Below are positions 1 through 9,800 of a stretch of 64,000 nt of DNA, piece by piece. How positions within the stretch are numbered: position 1 is the first letter of the stretch; each line of letters opens with the position of its first letter. This DNA comes from Thiobacillus sp. UBA3361 (GTDB lineage: Bacteria > Pseudomonadota > Gammaproteobacteria > Burkholderiales > Thiobacillaceae): assembly GCA_002360535.1 (NCBI GenBank), contig DEQR01000062.1:1-64000 (forward strand). The letters run 5' to 3'. The notes under the pieces are model-generated. The model ran no database searches. It was given only the letters and a program-made list of their open reading frames with translations, and was not told the origin of the DNA. The position numbers and the translations under genes are program-made.

Positions 1-183
1 CACGCCGGTGGGGCCGATCATGAGGATGTTCTTGGGGGTGATCTCCTGACGCAGCTGCTCAGCCACCCGCTGCCTCCGCCAGCGGTTGCGCAGGGCGATG
101 GCGCAGGCGCGCTTGGCCGCATCCTGACCGACGATGTGCTTGTCCAGCTCGTGGACGATCTCCTGGGGGGTCATCTGGGTCAT
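1..183 (-). CDS. hslU: HslU (ClpY) ATPase, N-terminal part, cut by window edge
   Basis: Read leftwards from an ATG at 183, 61 residues are visible before the window edge. They start MTQMTPQEIVHELDKHIVGQ and end in the first residues of a Walker A loop (IGPTGV). This N-terminus is typical of HslU, the AAA+ unfoldase that feeds substrates to the HslV peptidase in the cytoplasm. The start is set by the conserved alignment of the first residues. In most proteobacteria hslV lies directly upstream of hslU. Here the upstream neighbour is a divergent DUF4426 gene, so hslV must be elsewhere or downstream. Confidence 0.9.
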   Translation of the reverse strand, partial: MTQMTPQEIVHELDKHIVGQDAAKRACAIALRNRWRRQRVAEQLRQEITPKNILMIGPTGV

Positions 184-342
184 AGGCGGCTGCGCTATAA
201 TTCAATTTGCTGAAATAATGCTTGGCCGGTGCAGTCTAGCACGCAGAAAGAGGCGTCATTCAGACGCCCGCAGGCCGTGCCGGGCAAATGCCGAGGACCG
301 GATATCCCGCTCCGAGGTTTTTTGTCGTGTGAGGAGAAGTCC

Positions 343-765
343 ATGTTTATCCGTATGTTTTTACTTATGCTGGCCGTCGCCGCCTTACCCGCGCAGGCCG
401 AAACCTTCCATCAGGGCGACCTGGAGGTGGTAGTCAACGCCATCCCGGCGACGGAACTCACCGCCCAGGCGTCGGAAAGCTACAACGTGACCCGCGAGGC
501 CGGCCGCGGCCTGCTCACCATCGCCGTGAACCGGACCCAGGGCAGCAAGACCATCGCCGTACCGGCGCAGATCTATGCCGGCGCGCTGAACCAGAACAAT
601 AACCTGATCAACATCCCGGTCCGGGAACTGCGCGACCAGAGCGGCGTGCACTATCTGGGCGAGTTCCGCCTCAACGGTTCCAACGCCCTGACCTTCCTGG
701 TCAACGTGAACGTCCTCGGCAAGCTGGTCAAGGCCGAATTCAGCCGGCTGTTTCCCGCCCAATAA
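343..765 (+). CDS. DUF4426 family exported protein
   Basis: A 140-residue protein with a signal peptide (about residues 1-19, hydrophobic core FLLMLAVAALP, cleavage near AQA-E). The rest is a compact beta-rich domain matching what I know of DUF4426 proteins, which are periplasmic or surface proteins of unknown function. The ATG at 343 is preferred over an upstream in-frame start at 229 because it follows GAGGAGAA and begins exactly at the signal peptide. A TATAAT sequence at 195-200 lies in the divergent region shared with hslU and could be a -10 box, but no clear -35 goes with it. The family call is from memory of sequence style and the function is unknown. Confidence 0.7.
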   Translation: MFIRMFLLMLAVAALPAQAETFHQGDLEVVVNAIPATELTAQASESYNVTREAGRGLLTIAVNRTQGSKTIAVPAQIYAGALNQNNNLINIPVRELRDQSGVHYLGEFRLNGSNALTFLVNVNVLGKLVKAEFSRLFPAQ

Positions 766-787
766 TCGCGCTGGATTGAGCCGGGGC

Positions 788-1009
788 ATGTCGGGCCTGC
801 CCGCGGACATCGCAGCGGCGCCCGCCTGGGTGGAATGGATCGCCCAGGACGCGGACGGGGCCTGGTGGGGTTACGAGGCCGAACCCAACCGACATGACAC
901 GGGCTGGTACGAGAACGAAGTCGGACGCTATGCGCGCCTGGGGCACACCGCACCACCCCCGGATTGGACCGAAACCCTGATGCGCCGTCAGCGTAGCGGC
1001 AGCAGCTGA
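788..1009 (+). CDS. Small conserved-looking hypothetical protein
   Basis: A 73-residue acidic, tryptophan-rich protein (WVEWIAQDADGAWWGYE near the N-terminus, then a charged tail). The ATG at 788 follows the DUF4426 stop by 22 bp and has GAGCCGGGG upstream; a TTG at 776 would add four residues. The short gap suggests co-transcription with the DUF4426 gene. The 3' end overlaps the convergent membrane-protein gene by 22 bp. I do not recognise a function. The composition is protein-like rather than that of a random GC-rich frame, and small proteins of this style occur widely in beta- and gammaproteobacteria. Confidence 0.55.
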   Translation: MSGLPADIAAAPAWVEWIAQDADGAWWGYEAEPNRHDTGWYENEVGRYARLGHTAPPPDWTETLMRRQRSGSS

Positions 1010-1656
1010 AGCAATCCCCAGACCCCGAAACCCGCCACCAGCAGACCGGCGAACAGCCTGAAAGCCGGCGCACGGGTCCATTGGCGCAGGCGCTCCGCCG
1101 CCCAGCCCATGGCCAGCAGATTGGGCAACGTGCCTAGGGCGAAGGCCAGCAGATAGAGTCCGCCCCGCGCGGCACCGCCGCTGGCCAGGGCCACCACCAG
1201 CACGCTATAGACCAAGCCGCAGGGCAGCCAGCCCCAGACGGCGCCGGCGGCCAGCGCCTGGGGGAAGCTGCGCACCGGCAGCAGTCGCCCGAACAGAGGC
1301 TGCAAGCGTTTCCAGAAGTGACCGCCCAGGTTTTCCAGCACCAGTACATAGCGGTTCAGCCCGGCCAGATAGAGGCCCAGCAGGATCAGGACGATCTGCG
1401 CCAGGATGTACAGGCCCTGCTGGACGGGCCACAGGCGCTCGGTCAGGAAAGCAGCCGATCCCACCAGGCCCGCCAACACGCCGGCGGCCACGTAACTGGA
1501 CATGCGGCCCAGGTTGTAGCCCAGGTGAAAACGCAGGGGTTGCCGCCGGCCGGCCTGAAAGGACATGGCGGCGACGATGCCACCGCACATGCCCACACAG
1601 TGGGCGCCACCCATCAGGCCGGTGAGGAAGGCGGTCAGCAGGGACAGCTCAGGCAC
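988..1656 (-). CDS. SafE/TauE (cytochrome-biogenesis-type) integral membrane protein
   Basis: A 222-residue protein of about six membrane segments starting from GTG at 1656. The N-terminus carries the GLMGGAHCVGMCGGI signature typical of the sulfite exporter TauE/SafE-like family that accompanies cbb3 oxidase biogenesis genes and is related to the membrane core of DsbD. Its two cysteines suggest a role in thiol or metal handling at the inner membrane, but that is inference. It lies 32 bp downstream of a diheme cytochrome gene and is probably co-transcribed with it. No ccoGHIS genes are visible nearby, so a direct oxidase-assembly role cannot be claimed. Confidence 0.8.
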   Translation of the reverse strand: MPELSLLTAFLTGLMGGAHCVGMCGGIVAAMSFQAGRRQPLRFHLGYNLGRMSSYVAAGVLAGLVGSAAFLTERLWPVQQGLYILAQIVLILLGLYLAGLNRYVLVLENLGGHFWKRLQPLFGRLLPVRSFPQALAAGAVWGWLPCGLVYSVLVVALASGGAARGGLYLLAFALGTLPNLLAMGWAAERLRQWTRAPAFRLFAGLLVAGFGVWGLLQLLPLR

Positions 1657-1688
1657 GATGTCACGCCCGCGGCGATGGCGCCGGTCCG

Positions 1689-2192
1689 CTAGTCGCAGGG
1701 CATGCCGGACTTGGCCCAGTCCTCCACGGCCTGCTTCCAGGTCCAGTAGCCGCCGGGCACGGCGGGAAAACGCCCACCCGGCGTCATGCCGGACTCCAGC
1801 GCCCAGCGGATGCGGACGTCGTGCAGCATGTGCTCATGGAGCAAGGCGTTCTTGTCGCCGCTGCCCACGTTGCGCTTGGTCAGTTCGCAGGTTTCGCGGG
1901 CGTTCAGGCCCGTGTAATCCATGCGCGCGTTGGGGGCGATCCAGCCGCCCTCCGGCAGCCCGGTCAGCGATGGCCGGTGGCAGTTCTCGCACAGATAGCG
2001 GTTGCGATGGCTGGTGTAGGACTTGCCGTTGCTGCGCCGGCTGTTGAACTGGTGGCAGTTGAGACAACGCTCGTGCTGGAAAATCTGGAACAGGGTGTCG
2101 CCGAAGCGCGTGGGTGGACGCACAGCCTCGGCTCGGCTGTTGAAGGAAAGCAGGGCGAGGACCAATAACCAAAGGCAGGCGTAACAGATCAT
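1689..2192 (-). CDS. Exported diheme cytochrome c-like protein
   Basis: A 167-residue protein with a short signal peptide (residues 1 to about 22) and two c-type haem motifs, CLNCH at 43-47 and CENCH at 68-72. This predicts a periplasmic electron carrier with two covalent haems. The C-terminal half has no further CxxCH. It starts 3 bp after the BPSS1780-type membrane protein gene ends and precedes the SafE-like gene, so the three probably form one transcript. I do not recognise a named cytochrome family; the spacing of the motifs (20 residues between them) recalls small multihaem carriers rather than class I cytochromes. Confidence 0.75.
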   Translation of the reverse strand: MICYACLWLLVLALLSFNSRAEAVRPPTRFGDTLFQIFQHERCLNCHQFNSRRSNGKSYTSHRNRYLCENCHRPSLTGLPEGGWIAPNARMDYTGLNARETCELTKRNVGSGDKNALLHEHMLHDVRIRWALESGMTPGGRFPAVPGGYWTWKQAVEDWAKSGMPCD

Positions 2193-2195
2193 GAT

Positions 2196-2939
2196 TCAAG
2201 GTTTCTCGACGGGAACGAACATGCCGCGATAGGCGGCATAGGTGGAAATCATGGCCCAGGGCATGAACACCAGCAATCCCAGGCCGAAGGGGATCAGCAG
2301 GGCCGGCAGGGCCGCCAGACCCAGCAGCGACGTATAGAACAGCAGCGGACGCCAGTTCACGCCGCAGGCCCACAGGCTCCACCACATGGCATTGCCGGGC
2401 TTGTAAGCCTCGAACAGGATCAGGGCCGGCGCGAACCAGGTGGCCATCAGCAGGGGCGTGAACAGCAGCATGCCCAGCAGCAGGGCCGGCAGGGCCGCGC
2501 CTAGCATGGCTTGGGCCTCTTCCGGGCTCAGGTTGCGGGGCTGCTGGGCGAGCGTCAGAAGCTCCTGGAAGCCCTGCCCGCCGAGCAGACGCATGATCTG
2601 GTCGATCAGCAGCACACCCAGCAGATAGAGGCCGCCCACCACCAGCAGTTGCAAACGCGACGCTTCCCGGAAGCCGGCACCCAGGTGCAGGAAGGTGACC
2701 GGCTGGCCTTCTTCGGCCGCGCGGCTGGCGGACATGTAGCCCGCCACCAGCAGCGGCGACAGGAGTTCCACCAAGTACTTGCCCACCCAGGGAATCTGGG
2801 CGGCGAGCATGATGGCCAGGAAGGCGGCGGCGGTCATGCCGGACCATGGGATGGCGGCCACCTTGAAGACACCCCAGGCCTGCTTGAGCCAGGCCATGCC
2901 TTCACCGGCCGGTACACGTGCGATGGTGAGTTGCGCCAT
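2196..2939 (-). CDS. BPSS1780-like integral membrane protein
   Basis: A 247-residue protein of about six hydrophobic segments. The opening (MAQLTIARVPAGEGMAWLKQ) and the layout fit the BPSS1780 family of betaproteobacterial membrane proteins, whose function is unknown. It is the first gene of the three-gene run leading to the diheme cytochrome and SafE-like genes, with only 3 bp to the cytochrome gene. A link to membrane electron transport is suggested only by that neighbourhood. Confidence 0.7.
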   Translation of the reverse strand: MAQLTIARVPAGEGMAWLKQAWGVFKVAAIPWSGMTAAAFLAIMLAAQIPWVGKYLVELLSPLLVAGYMSASRAAEEGQPVTFLHLGAGFREASRLQLLVVGGLYLLGVLLIDQIMRLLGGQGFQELLTLAQQPRNLSPEEAQAMLGAALPALLLGMLLFTPLLMATWFAPALILFEAYKPGNAMWWSLWACGVNWRPLLFYTSLLGLAALPALLIPFGLGLLVFMPWAMISTYAAYRGMFVPVEKP

Positions 2940-2994
2940 CAGACCCAGACCGATTCGATCATCCGTCCGCGAAAAGTGATTCCGCGCTGGCCGT

Positions 2995-3321
2995 TCAGAA
3001 CTCCAGGATCACCCACATGGGCACCTGGAAATTGGGCGACAGGTCATCATGGCGGACGAACTGTCCGTTGCCCTTGGGGTCCAGCAGGAAATAGGGCTTG
3101 CCGTGGGACGGGGTGACCTTGATGAGATAAAGGCGGCCTTTGATGCGGAACTCCTCGACCCGGTCCTCGCCGCGCTGGGTGATGGTGACCTGCGGCTCCA
3201 AATCCGCGTCAACGATGCCCGGTGGGGGCGGGATGTCCGGCACGGGCTGGAGGTCGGGGGGCGGCGCAGCCCGGAGGGGCAGGGCCAACGCACAAAGTGC
3301 GGCCAGGACAGTAAGACGCAT
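2995..3321 (-). CDS. DUF2782 family exported protein
   Basis: A 108-residue protein with a signal peptide (MRLTVLAALCALALPLRA) followed by a proline-rich stretch and a small beta domain (VTITQRGEDRVEEFRIKGRL...). This matches DUF2782, a short proteobacterial family commonly found next to polA, as it nearly is here. The ATG at 3321 is chosen because it begins the signal peptide and has GAGAGAA upstream; the open frame continues to 3585 without protein-like sequence. Function is unknown; the location is presumably periplasmic. Confidence 0.7.
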   Translation of the reverse strand: MRLTVLAALCALALPLRAAPPPDLQPVPDIPPPPGIVDADLEPQVTITQRGEDRVEEFRIKGRLYLIKVTPSHGKPYFLLDPKGNGQFVRHDDLSPNFQVPMWVILEF

Positions 3322-3398
3322 ATTCTTCTCTCGGTGGAATTTCAATTTGAGTCTAGCAGGTCCGCCCATGCCCCGTGGTGACAGCCGCCACGCGGCCG

Positions 3399-4124
3399 TC
3401 ACAGATTGAACAGGATCTCGCGCTCCCTGCCGGACGGTACGAAACCGCGCGTCTCGTAGTGCTGGAAGATGGCCTCCACCACCTCTTCCGGCCGGTCGAT
3501 GACGCGGATCAGTTCCAGGTCTGCCGCGTCGATCATGCCCTGTTCCACCACGGTGTTGCGGAACCAGTCCACCAGCTTCCCCCAATAGGCGGACTGGACC
3601 AGGATGACGGGGATGCGCCGGATCTTCTCCGTCTGCACCAGGGTGAGCACCTCCATGAGCTCGTCCAGGGTGCCGAAGCCGCCCGGCATGATCACGTAGG
3701 CGCTGGAAAACTTGACGAACATGACCTTGCGGGCGAAGAAGTGGGTGAACGTCTGGCTGACGTCCTGGAAGGGGTTGGAATGCTGTTCGTGGGGCAGCTG
3801 GATGTTGAGGCCCACGCTGGGCGACTTGCCGAAGTAGGCGCCCTTGTTGGCCGCCTCCATGACGCCGGGCCCACCCCCCGAGATGACCGCGAAACCCGCG
3901 TCCGAAAGCTTGCGGGCGATGACCTCGGTGAGCAGGTAGTTAGGCGAATCGGGCTTGACCCGCGCGCTGCCGAACACGGTCACCGCCGGCCGGATGCAGG
4001 CCAGGCGCTCGGTGGCCTGCACGAATTCGGCCATAATCTCGAACATCCGCCAGGATTCCCGGGCCGATGACTGCACCTCGTGGCTGCCGCCGGGGTCGAT
4101 CATCAAAGGTATTTTCTTATCCAT
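3399..4124 (-). CDS. LOG/TIGR00730 family Rossmann-fold nucleotide phosphoribohydrolase-like protein
   Basis: A 241-residue protein with the family signature PGGFGTLDE (preceded by AYVIM) and an upstream GGGPGVMEAANKGA nucleotide-binding loop. Members hydrolyse nucleoside 5'-monophosphates such as cytokinin ribotides or AMP to base plus ribose 5-phosphate in the cytoplasm; they were formerly called lysine decarboxylases by mistake. The start is uncertain: ATG at 4124 (MDKKIPLMID) is used, and MIDPGG at 4103 is an alternative. With the first choice the start lies 14 bp from the polA start on the other strand, so its promoter must overlap polA coding sequence. Confidence 0.85.
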   Translation of the reverse strand: MDKKIPLMIDPGGSHEVQSSARESWRMFEIMAEFVQATERLACIRPAVTVFGSARVKPDSPNYLLTEVIARKLSDAGFAVISGGGPGVMEAANKGAYFGKSPSVGLNIQLPHEQHSNPFQDVSQTFTHFFARKVMFVKFSSAYVIMPGGFGTLDELMEVLTLVQTEKIRRIPVILVQSAYWGKLVDWFRNTVVEQGMIDAADLELIRVIDRPEEVVEAIFQHYETRGFVPSGREREILFNL

Positions 4125-4138
4125 GAGGGCGTTCCCGT

Positions 4139-6844
4139 TTGTCCAAGATCCTTCTGCTGGTGGATGGTTCATCCTACCTTTACCGCGCCTTCCACGCCCT
4201 GCCCGACCTGCGCACCCGTGACGGCTTTCCCACCGGGGCGTTGCGGGGTGTCATCGGCATGCTGCAAAAGCTGCGCCGCGAGGTGCCCGCCGATTCGGCG
4301 GCCTGCGTGTTCGACGCCAAGGGCAAGACCTTCCGCGACGCATTGTACCCGCAGTACAAGGCCCACCGGCCGCCCATGCCGGCGGACCTGGCGGCCCAGA
4401 TCGAGCCCCTGCACGGGGCGGTGCGCGCCCTCGGCTGGCCGCTGCTGATGGTGGAAGGCGTGGAGGCCGACGACGTCATCGCCACCCTGGTCCGGCAGGC
4501 CGAGGCGCAGGGCATGCGGAGCGTCGTCTCCACCGGCGACAAGGACCTGGCACAACTGGTCACCCCCCATGTCACCCTCATCAACACCATGACCAACGAG
4601 ACTCTGGACGAGGCCGGCGTGCGGGCCAAGTTCGGCGTGCCGCCCGAGCGCATCGTGGATTACCTGGCCCTGGTGGGCGACAGCGTGGACAACATCCCCG
4701 GTGTCGCCAAGGTGGGGCCCAAGACGGCGGTCAAGTGGCTGGACACCTACGGTAGCCTGGACGGCGTGATGGCGCATGCCGGCGAGATACCTGGAGCGAT
4801 CGGCGACAACCTGCGCCAGGCCCTGGACTTCCTGCCCCTGGGCCGGGAACTGGTGACGGTGAAGACCGACGTGCCCCTGGAGATCGGCCTCCGGGACCTG
4901 CACTGGCAACCCGAGGCACGGGACAAGTTGATCGAGTTGTACCGGCATTTCGAATTCCGCAGCTGGCTCGGCGAGCTGGCCGCGCAGGATGGGGCCGCCG
5001 ACCCGGCCAGCCCTGGCGCCGACCCTGCTCCGGACCCGGGCCGGGACTACGCCGTCATCCTGGACGAGGCCGGCCTCCAGGACTGGATCGAACGTATCGG
5101 GGACGCCGAACTGGTCAGCATCGACACTGAGACCACCTCCCTGGACCCCATGCGGGCGGCGCTGGTGGGCCTCTCCCTGAGCGTCCGCGTGGGTGAGGCC
5201 GCCTACATCCCCCTGGCCCACCACTATGCCGGCGCCCCCGCCCAGCTGCCCCTGGACGGGGTACTGGAACGCCTGCGGAGCTGGCTGGAGGACCCGGAGC
5301 GGCCCAAGCTGGGGCAAAACCTGAAGTACGACTGGCAGGTGTTCGCCAACCATGGCATCCAGCTCGCCGGCATCGCCCACGACACCCTGTTGCAGAGCTA
5401 TGTGCTGGAGGCCCACAAGTCCCACAACATGGACGAGCTGGCCGACCGGCATCTGCATCTGAAGACCATCCCCTACGAGGCGGTGTGCGGCAAGGGCGCC
5501 GCCCAGATCGGCTTCGACCAGGTGGAGGTGGCGCGGGCGGGCGAATACGCCGCCGAGGACGCGGACATCACCCTGCGCCTGCACGAGGCCCTCTACCCCC
5601 AGGTGCGGGCGGCCGCCGGCCTGGATTACGTCTATCGCCGCATCGAACTGCCCCTGCTGCCGGTGCTGGCGCGCATGGAGCGGCGCGGGGTCAGGCTGGA
5701 TGCGGGCCTGCTGCGCCGGCATTCGGATTTCCTGGCCAGGGAGATGATGGATCTGGAGCAGCAGGCCCATGCGGCCGCCGGCCAGCCCTTCAACCTCAAT
5801 TCCACCAAGCAGTTGCAGGAGATCTTCTTCAACCAGCTGGGCCTGCCGGTGATCAAGAAGACCCCCAAGGGCGCCCCCTCCACCGACGAAGAAGTTCTCG
5901 AAAAACTGGCCCTGGACTTCCCCCTGCCCCGGCTGATCCTCAACTACCGGGGCCTGGCCAAGCTCAAGTCCACCTACACCGACAAGCTGCCTGGCATGGT
6001 CAACCCGGCAACGGGCCGGGTTCACACCACCTACTCCCAGGCGGTGGCGGTCACCGGCCGGCTCGCCTCCCAGGACCCCAACCTGCAGAACATCCCGGTG
6101 CGCACCCCGGAAGGCCGCAAGATCCGCGAGGCCTTCGTCGCCGAGCCGGGCTTCGTGATCGTCTCGGCGGACTATTCCCAGATCGAGCTGCGCATCATGG
6201 CCCACCTGTCCGGGGACCAGCGCTTATTGCAGGCCTTCGCCGAGGACCGGGACATCCACACCGCCACCGCCGCCGAGGTGCTGGGCCTCGCCCCGGAGCA
6301 GGTGGCGCCGGAGCAGCGGCGCATGGCCAAGGCGGTCAACTTCGGCCTCATCTACGGCATGTCCGCCTTCGGCCTGGCGGCCCAGCTGGGCATCGAGCGG
6401 GGCACCGCCCAGAACTTCATCGACCGTTACTTCGCCCGCTATCCCGGCGTCGCCGAATACATGGCCCGCACCCGGGAGCAGGCCAGGATGCAGGGCTACG
6501 TGGAGACCCTGTTCGGGCGGCGCCTCTATCTGCCGGAGATCGCCAGCGGCAATCCGGCACGCCGACAGGGCGCGGAGCGCGCCGCCATCAACGCCCCCAT
6601 GCAGGGCACCGCCGCGGACCTCATCAAGCTGGCCATGCTGGCCGTGCAGGGCTGGCTGGACGCGGGGCGGCTGGAGTCGCGCATGATCATGCAGGTCCAC
6701 GACGAGTTGGTGCTGGAGGTCCGGGAGGCGGAACTGGACCGAGTGATGGCCGACCTGCCGCGCCTGATGGGCGGGGTGGCCGACCTGAAGGTGCCCCTCA
6801 GGGTGGAGACCGGCGCCGGCCCTAACTGGGAGGCGGCGCACTGA
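4139..6844 (+). CDS. polA: DNA polymerase I
   Basis: A 901-residue three-domain enzyme for gap filling, RNA primer removal and repair. The N-terminal 5'-3' nuclease begins ILLLVDGSSYLYRAFHALP and contains STGDKDLAQLV and VGDSVDNIPGV. The 3'-5' exonuclease appears active: DTET (in VSIDTETTSLDP), NLKYD and the YAAED motif are present. The polymerase domain has SADYSQIELRI (motif A), RRMAKAVNFGLIYG (motif B) and QVHDELVLEV (motif C). The start is TTG at 4139; no ATG or GTG precedes the conserved first strand in frame, so a weak start codon is likely. It converges with the MalQ-TreY gene, with 13 bp between the stops. Confidence 0.97.
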   Translation: MSKILLLVDGSSYLYRAFHALPDLRTRDGFPTGALRGVIGMLQKLRREVPADSAACVFDAKGKTFRDALYPQYKAHRPPMPADLAAQIEPLHGAVRALGWPLLMVEGVEADDVIATLVRQAEAQGMRSVVSTGDKDLAQLVTPHVTLINTMTNETLDEAGVRAKFGVPPERIVDYLALVGDSVDNIPGVAKVGPKTAVKWLDTYGSLDGVMAHAGEIPGAIGDNLRQALDFLPLGRELVTVKTDVPLEIGLRDLHWQPEARDKLIELYRHFEFRSWLGELAAQDGAADPASPGADPAPDPGRDYAVILDEAGLQDWIERIGDAELVSIDTETTSLDPMRAALVGLSLSVRVGEAAYIPLAHHYAGAPAQLPLDGVLERLRSWLEDPERPKLGQNLKYDWQVFANHGIQLAGIAHDTLLQSYVLEAHKSHNMDELADRHLHLKTIPYEAVCGKGAAQIGFDQVEVARAGEYAAEDADITLRLHEALYPQVRAAAGLDYVYRRIELPLLPVLARMERRGVRLDAGLLRRHSDFLAREMMDLEQQAHAAAGQPFNLNSTKQLQEIFFNQLGLPVIKKTPKGAPSTDEEVLEKLALDFPLPRLILNYRGLAKLKSTYTDKLPGMVNPATGRVHTTYSQAVAVTGRLASQDPNLQNIPVRTPEGRKIREAFVAEPGFVIVSADYSQIELRIMAHLSGDQRLLQAFAEDRDIHTATAAEVLGLAPEQVAPEQRRMAKAVNFGLIYGMSAFGLAAQLGIERGTAQNFIDRYFARYPGVAEYMARTREQARMQGYVETLFGRRLYLPEIASGNPARRQGAERAAINAPMQGTAADLIKLAMLAVQGWLDAGRLESRMIMQVHDELVLEVREAELDRVMADLPRLMGGVADLKVPLRVETGAGPNWEAAH

Positions 6845-6857
6845 ACCTTGCCGGCGA

Positions 6858-9800
6858 CTAGCCGTCCTCGGCCATCAGCAGGGCCACCGGGAAGTCGCCC
6901 ATCACCTCGGCCGCTTCCAGGCGGCCGCCCCGCACATCCGGACGCGCGGCGCTGAACGCGTCGCGCCAGCGGGCTGGCAGTCCTTCCGGCAGGAGCAGGC
7001 GGGTGTCGCCCCAGACCGGCCGGCCGAGGGGCCAGACGGTCTTGCCGTCCAACAGGGTGTGCGTCAGCCGGGGGACGACGGCCAGGACGCATTGCGCCCC
7101 ATGCCTGCGGGCGTAGGCGCACAGGTGCTGGCCCTGCGTGCCCTCCACGACGATGGGCAGGTAGTCGCCCTGGCTGAACAACTCCGGATATTGCCGGCGC
7201 AGCGCCAGGGTGCGCCAGACCACGTACTGCTTGACCCGGCCGTCGGCCGCCGAAGCGAGCAGATCGGCGCACAGGGCCGGCAGACCGCCCTCCCCCTCGT
7301 CCGCCGCCCGGCGCAGTCCGTCCAGGCTGGCACGGCGGCGTTCGTAGTCCACCGGCCGGCGGTTGTCCGGGTCCACCAGGCTGAAGTCCCACAGCTCGTT
7401 GCCTTGGTAGAGGTCGGGCACACCGGGCATGGTCAGGCGCAACAGGGTCATGGCGAGGCTGTTGAGATAGCCGAAATGGGCCAGTCGCGCGGCCAGGGGG
7501 GCGATCTCCTGCCGGAAGCGGCGCCCCCCGTCTCCGGCCAGCACCTCGCCCACGAAGTTTTGCAGCTGGCCTTCGTATTCCGCGTTCGGGTTGGTCCAGG
7601 TGCTCCATTCCTTGGCTTCGCGCACCGCCTTGAGCATGTAGCCGGCGATGCGTTCTAGGTAGCCGTCCGGGCAGGGCTCGCCGGCGGGCGTGTCCGGCCA
7701 GGTGCCCAGCAGGGTCTGGTAGAACAGGTATTCGTCGCGCCGGCCCGGGGCCACCATGTCCTCCACCAGGCCAAAACGGGCCCGGTTCAGGCGGTGCCAG
7801 CGGCTCAGTTGCTGGCGCCATTCGTCGGGGATTTCCGAGAGCACGTCCAGGCGGGCGCGCATGTCCTCGCCGCGCTTGGTGTCGTGGGTCGTGCCGGCCA
7901 GCAGGCCGTGCGGCGTGCGCCGCGCGCGGTCCAGGCAGGCGTGGTGGAAACCGCTGACCGAGACGCCGAAGTGGTTGGGCTCGCCGCCTACCTCGTTGAG
8001 GGAGGCCAGGGGCAGGTAGCGGTAGAAGGCAGTGTCCTCGGTGCCCTTGGCCATCACCGGGCTGGAGAACTGCTGGTAGCGCATGCCGAAGTCCAGCACC
8101 ACCTGGCGGTAGGCCTCGCTGCGGCCCTCGGCGATGTCGCCCAGCAGCACGTCGCGCACGAAGTCATAGACGCCGGGGTTGTCGCCGCCGGCGCGCTTGC
8201 GGGCCACCGAGCAGGCCCATTCGATATGCCGGCGGTCCTCCTCGGAGATACGGCCGTCGCACAGGTAGGTGCGATAGACCGGGAAGGCGGCGGTGATCTC
8301 CATGAGCGCGGTGCGCAGGCTGTTCAGGGTGTAATCGCGGGTGTGCCGGTCCAGTTCCGCGATGCGCGACAGGCGGTTGGCCAGCACATTCAGCTCCGAG
8401 GACAGGGCCGCTTTCATGATCAGCCGCTTGCCGTCGTAAACGATCTCCTCGAAGGTCTGGCGCGCGCCGAGGAATTGTTCGTAGCCGCGTATCAGATGGT
8501 TGGCGTTGTCGCCATCGACGAACAGGCCGTTGACCAGGTTGCCGGCGTCGTAGCCGGTGGTGCCGGCCACCGCCCAGTCGGCGGGCAGGTTCTCGTGGAA
8601 GGCGAGGATCTTCTCCACCACCACGTACAGGCCGGTGGCGGCGTTCGGCCGGGCATCGGCATGCAGCTGCTGCAGGCGCCGGAAATAGGCCGCCGGGGCG
8701 AACAGGCCGTCGGCATGGTCGATGCGCAGCCCGTCCAGCCAGCCCCGTTGCAGCAACTGGCCGATGTACCGGTGGGCGGCCTGGAAGACCTCCTCCCGTT
8801 CCATGCGCAGCGCGGCCAGGTCGTTGATGTCGAAGAAGCGCCGGTAGTTGATCTCGTCCGAGGCTACCCGCCAGAAGGCCAGCCGGTAGGCCTGAGCGGC
8901 GATGAGCTGGTGCAGGGCGTCGTAGCTGGCCGGCTCGCCGGGGCGGCCGTTGAGGGTCTCCAGGGTCTCGTGCAGCAGGCGCTGCAAATCCGGGCTACGG
9001 TTCACCAGGTCGGCCAGGTGGCGCTTGTGGATAACCTTGTCGCGCTGCCGCTCGGCCAGGTGTTCCGGGCCCGCGCCGTCGCGGGCTGGCAGATGGGAGA
9101 AGGCGGTGGTCAGGCTCTGGAATTCCTGGCAGATGGGGTGTTCGGCACCCAGGCTCAAGGTCAGGCTGTCCAATCGGGCGAGCAGGATGCGCGGGTACTC
9201 GCGCGGGTCGATGGGAAAGCGGTGCTCCCAGTACCAGAGGCTGAACTCGCCCTGCTCCGCGTCATAGGCCAGCTTCAACTCGCCCCGCTCCAGCACCGCG
9301 CCGTAGTGGTCGCCCAAAACCGGCACCAGCACCTTGCCCAGGAGGCTAGGTTTGACCGGCTGCCAGTCGATGTCGAAATACTCCGCGTAGGCCGAGGCCT
9401 GGCCGTTCTCCAGCACGTCCAGCCACCAGCCGTTGTCGATGCCCATGATGCCCATGTGGTTGGGTACCACGTCCAGTATCTGCCCCATGCCGTGCCCGGC
9501 CAGGGCGGCACGGAAGGCGGCCAGGTCGTCCTCGGAGCCGATCTCCGGATTGAGGCCGCCGTGGTCGATGATGTCGTAGCCGTGCGGGCTGCCCGACCGG
9601 GCCTTGAGACAGGGCGAGCAATACACGTGGGAGACACCCAACTCCGCCAGATAGGGCACCAGGGCGGTGGCCATGGGGAAGGTGAAGCCGGCGTTGAACT
9701 GTATCCGGTAGGTGGCACGGGGCGCGACCACCGGCCTCGGAGCGATCCCCCCCGATCCGCCAGCAGCGGCCGGCGCGGGCGGACGCACGCCGCTGCCGCG

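Noticed and set aside
4169..6205. 678-codon open frame antisense to polA
   Set aside because: It mirrors the GC-rich third positions of polA and has Gly/His/Gln-rich, non-homologous sequence; polA itself is complete.
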